From CAIXZV01 sp037446495 (lineage in GTDB: Bacteria > Chloroflexota > Limnocylindria > Limnocylindrales > CSP1-4), in NCBI GenBank assembly GCA_037446495.1, contig JBBIIL010000032.1:1-32493 (forward strand): a DNA stretch of 32,493 nucleotides. The letters run 5' to 3'. Positions 31,678 through 32,493 of this stretch are shown here, one piece after another; within the stretch, counting starts at the first letter, position 1, and each line of letters opens with the position of its first letter. Under the pieces are notes generated by a model that had not been told where the DNA came from, did not search any database, and saw nothing but the letters and a program-made list of their open reading frames with translations. The position numbers were made by a program, and so were the translations under genes.

Positions 31678-32421
31678 TCAGCCGGCGCGGCGGACCTCCG
31701 GGCCCTCGCTCACCGCCTCGCCCGCGCTCACCGCCGCCAGCGGCGCTGCGATCCGGTCGTAGACTCCCGCCCAATACGCGTGCCGGAGCGCCGTGGCGTA
31801 GCCCAGCCGAGCCGCGAGCCGCCGCGCCCGAGTGGCGGCGGCGCTGGGCACGCCCACAACCGGCAGCGCTGACGCCACGTCGAGGGCGGCGAGCTCTGCC
31901 GAGATGCGCAGGGCCTCGTCCTCCTCCCGGTCCAGGGACTCAGGCCACGGCCGCTGCGACGCGTCCACGCCACTCGACGCACGCAGGTACGCCGCGACGT
32001 CCGCCGGCGACCAGCCGCGCACCCGCTCGATCAGCGCCTCGACGGCCGCCCGGTTCGGCCCGTGGCGCGGCTGGTCCACCGACGCGTCCCACGCACGCAG
32101 TGACCGCTCACGCGCGCGGCCGCGGAACGGCTCCGCGAGGAGGTCGTCCAGGAACGGCGCCAGCACCACCTCGGCGGCCGCGGCGAGCAGCCCCTCGCGG
32201 AGCCCGGTCTCGGCCCACCGGTCATGCGGGACGCGGGTTGTCAGCGCCAGCTCGCAGGCGGCGAACGCGTCGCGCGCCTCGGGTGGGAGGAACCGGCGGA
32301 CCGTGGCCAGGAACGCGATCGGCGGGGGCTCGGCGGCCGCGAGGCGGTCCAGCTCGTCGGGACTCAGCCGCTCCACGCGGGCGAGGAACCGCGCCAGGCG
32401 CTCGTCTGGCGCGCCGGACAC
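31678..32421 (-). CDS. Hypothetical protein, helical and Ala/Arg-rich
   Basis: I do not recognise a family. The 247-residue product is predicted mostly helical, with no signal peptide or clear transmembrane segment. The most distinctive parts are ARFLARVERLSPDELDRL at the N-terminus, PPIAFLATVRRFLPPEARDAF near residue 40, and a C-terminal stretch with WAGVYDRIAAP. The start is GTG at 32421; a start beyond the right edge cannot be ruled out. It runs in the same direction as the histidine-kinase operon, but 117 bases with their own promoter signals separate them. Codon use looks like the neighbours, so it is probably a real gene. Confidence 0.6.
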   Translation of the reverse strand: MSGAPDERLARFLARVERLSPDELDRLAAAEPPPIAFLATVRRFLPPEARDAFAACELALTTRVPHDRWAETGLREGLLAAAAEVVLAPFLDDLLAEPFRGRARERSLRAWDASVDQPRHGPNRAAVEALIERVRGWSPADVAAYLRASSGVDASQRPWPESLDREEDEALRISAELAALDVASALPVVGVPSAAATRARRLAARLGYATALRHAYWAGVYDRIAAPLAAVSAGEAVSEGPEVRRAG

Positions 32422-32493
32422 GAGGTCGGTCCGACGGGCCCCCGCCGGCCGTCGCGGCCGAGTCGGCGCCCGGGCCGCCCGCCGCCACGGGGC

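Overview
The window is about 32.5 kb of very GC-rich bacterial chromosome. It is densely packed, and no gap between genes exceeds about 200 bases. Gene content and style point to a high-GC free-living lineage. My best guess is Chloroflexota of the Limnocylindria type, with Actinomycetota as the alternative. This is inference from gene families and promoter style, not from a marker gene. I see no transposase, integrase or CRISPR array. The one possible trace of integration is a tRNA 3'-end fragment at the extreme left edge.

Left part (1-16.3 kb) is mixed metabolism. A minus-strand operon holds a full aldehyde dehydrogenase, a shortened aldehyde dehydrogenase homologue without catalytic residues, and a PfkB sugar kinase. 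It is divergent from an inositol-dehydrogenase-like oxidoreductase. Next come an S9 peptidase, a DUF1697 protein, a deoC/C45-acyltransferase operon, a second S9 peptidase, a DNA-ligase-like protein that has lost its catalytic lysine motif, and a NatAB-type ABC exporter pair. Four small plus-strand genes follow: DUF1232, DUF971, YbjQ and a two-helix membrane protein.

Right part (16.4-31.6 kb) is a phosphate and polyphosphate island. In order it holds PPK1; a CYTH-CHAD protein translationally coupled to it; a convergent exopolyphosphatase carrying a long Lys/Ala-rich N-terminal extension; a PhoB-like regulator whose receiver lacks the phospho-acceptor Asp; pstS-pstC-pstA-pstB-phoU; and a SixA phosphohistidine phosphatase. 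An opposing operon holds a soluble PAS histidine kinase, an endonuclease/exonuclease/phosphatase-fold enzyme, a glycerophosphodiester phosphodiesterase and an aldose epimerase. Together these cover phosphate uptake, storage as polyphosphate, its release, scavenging from organic phosphate, and sensing.

The most striking non-coding signal is a set of PHO-box-like heptamers (consensus near GTTnACs). They sit at the same offsets (0, +11, +33) upstream of both the regulator gene and pstS, and a two-unit version lies upstream of the histidine kinase. In each case the nearest unit is 9-10 bases from a plausible -10 box. Many genes also have a TAnnnT-like box only 6-8 bases before the start codon, which suggests widespread leaderless transcription.
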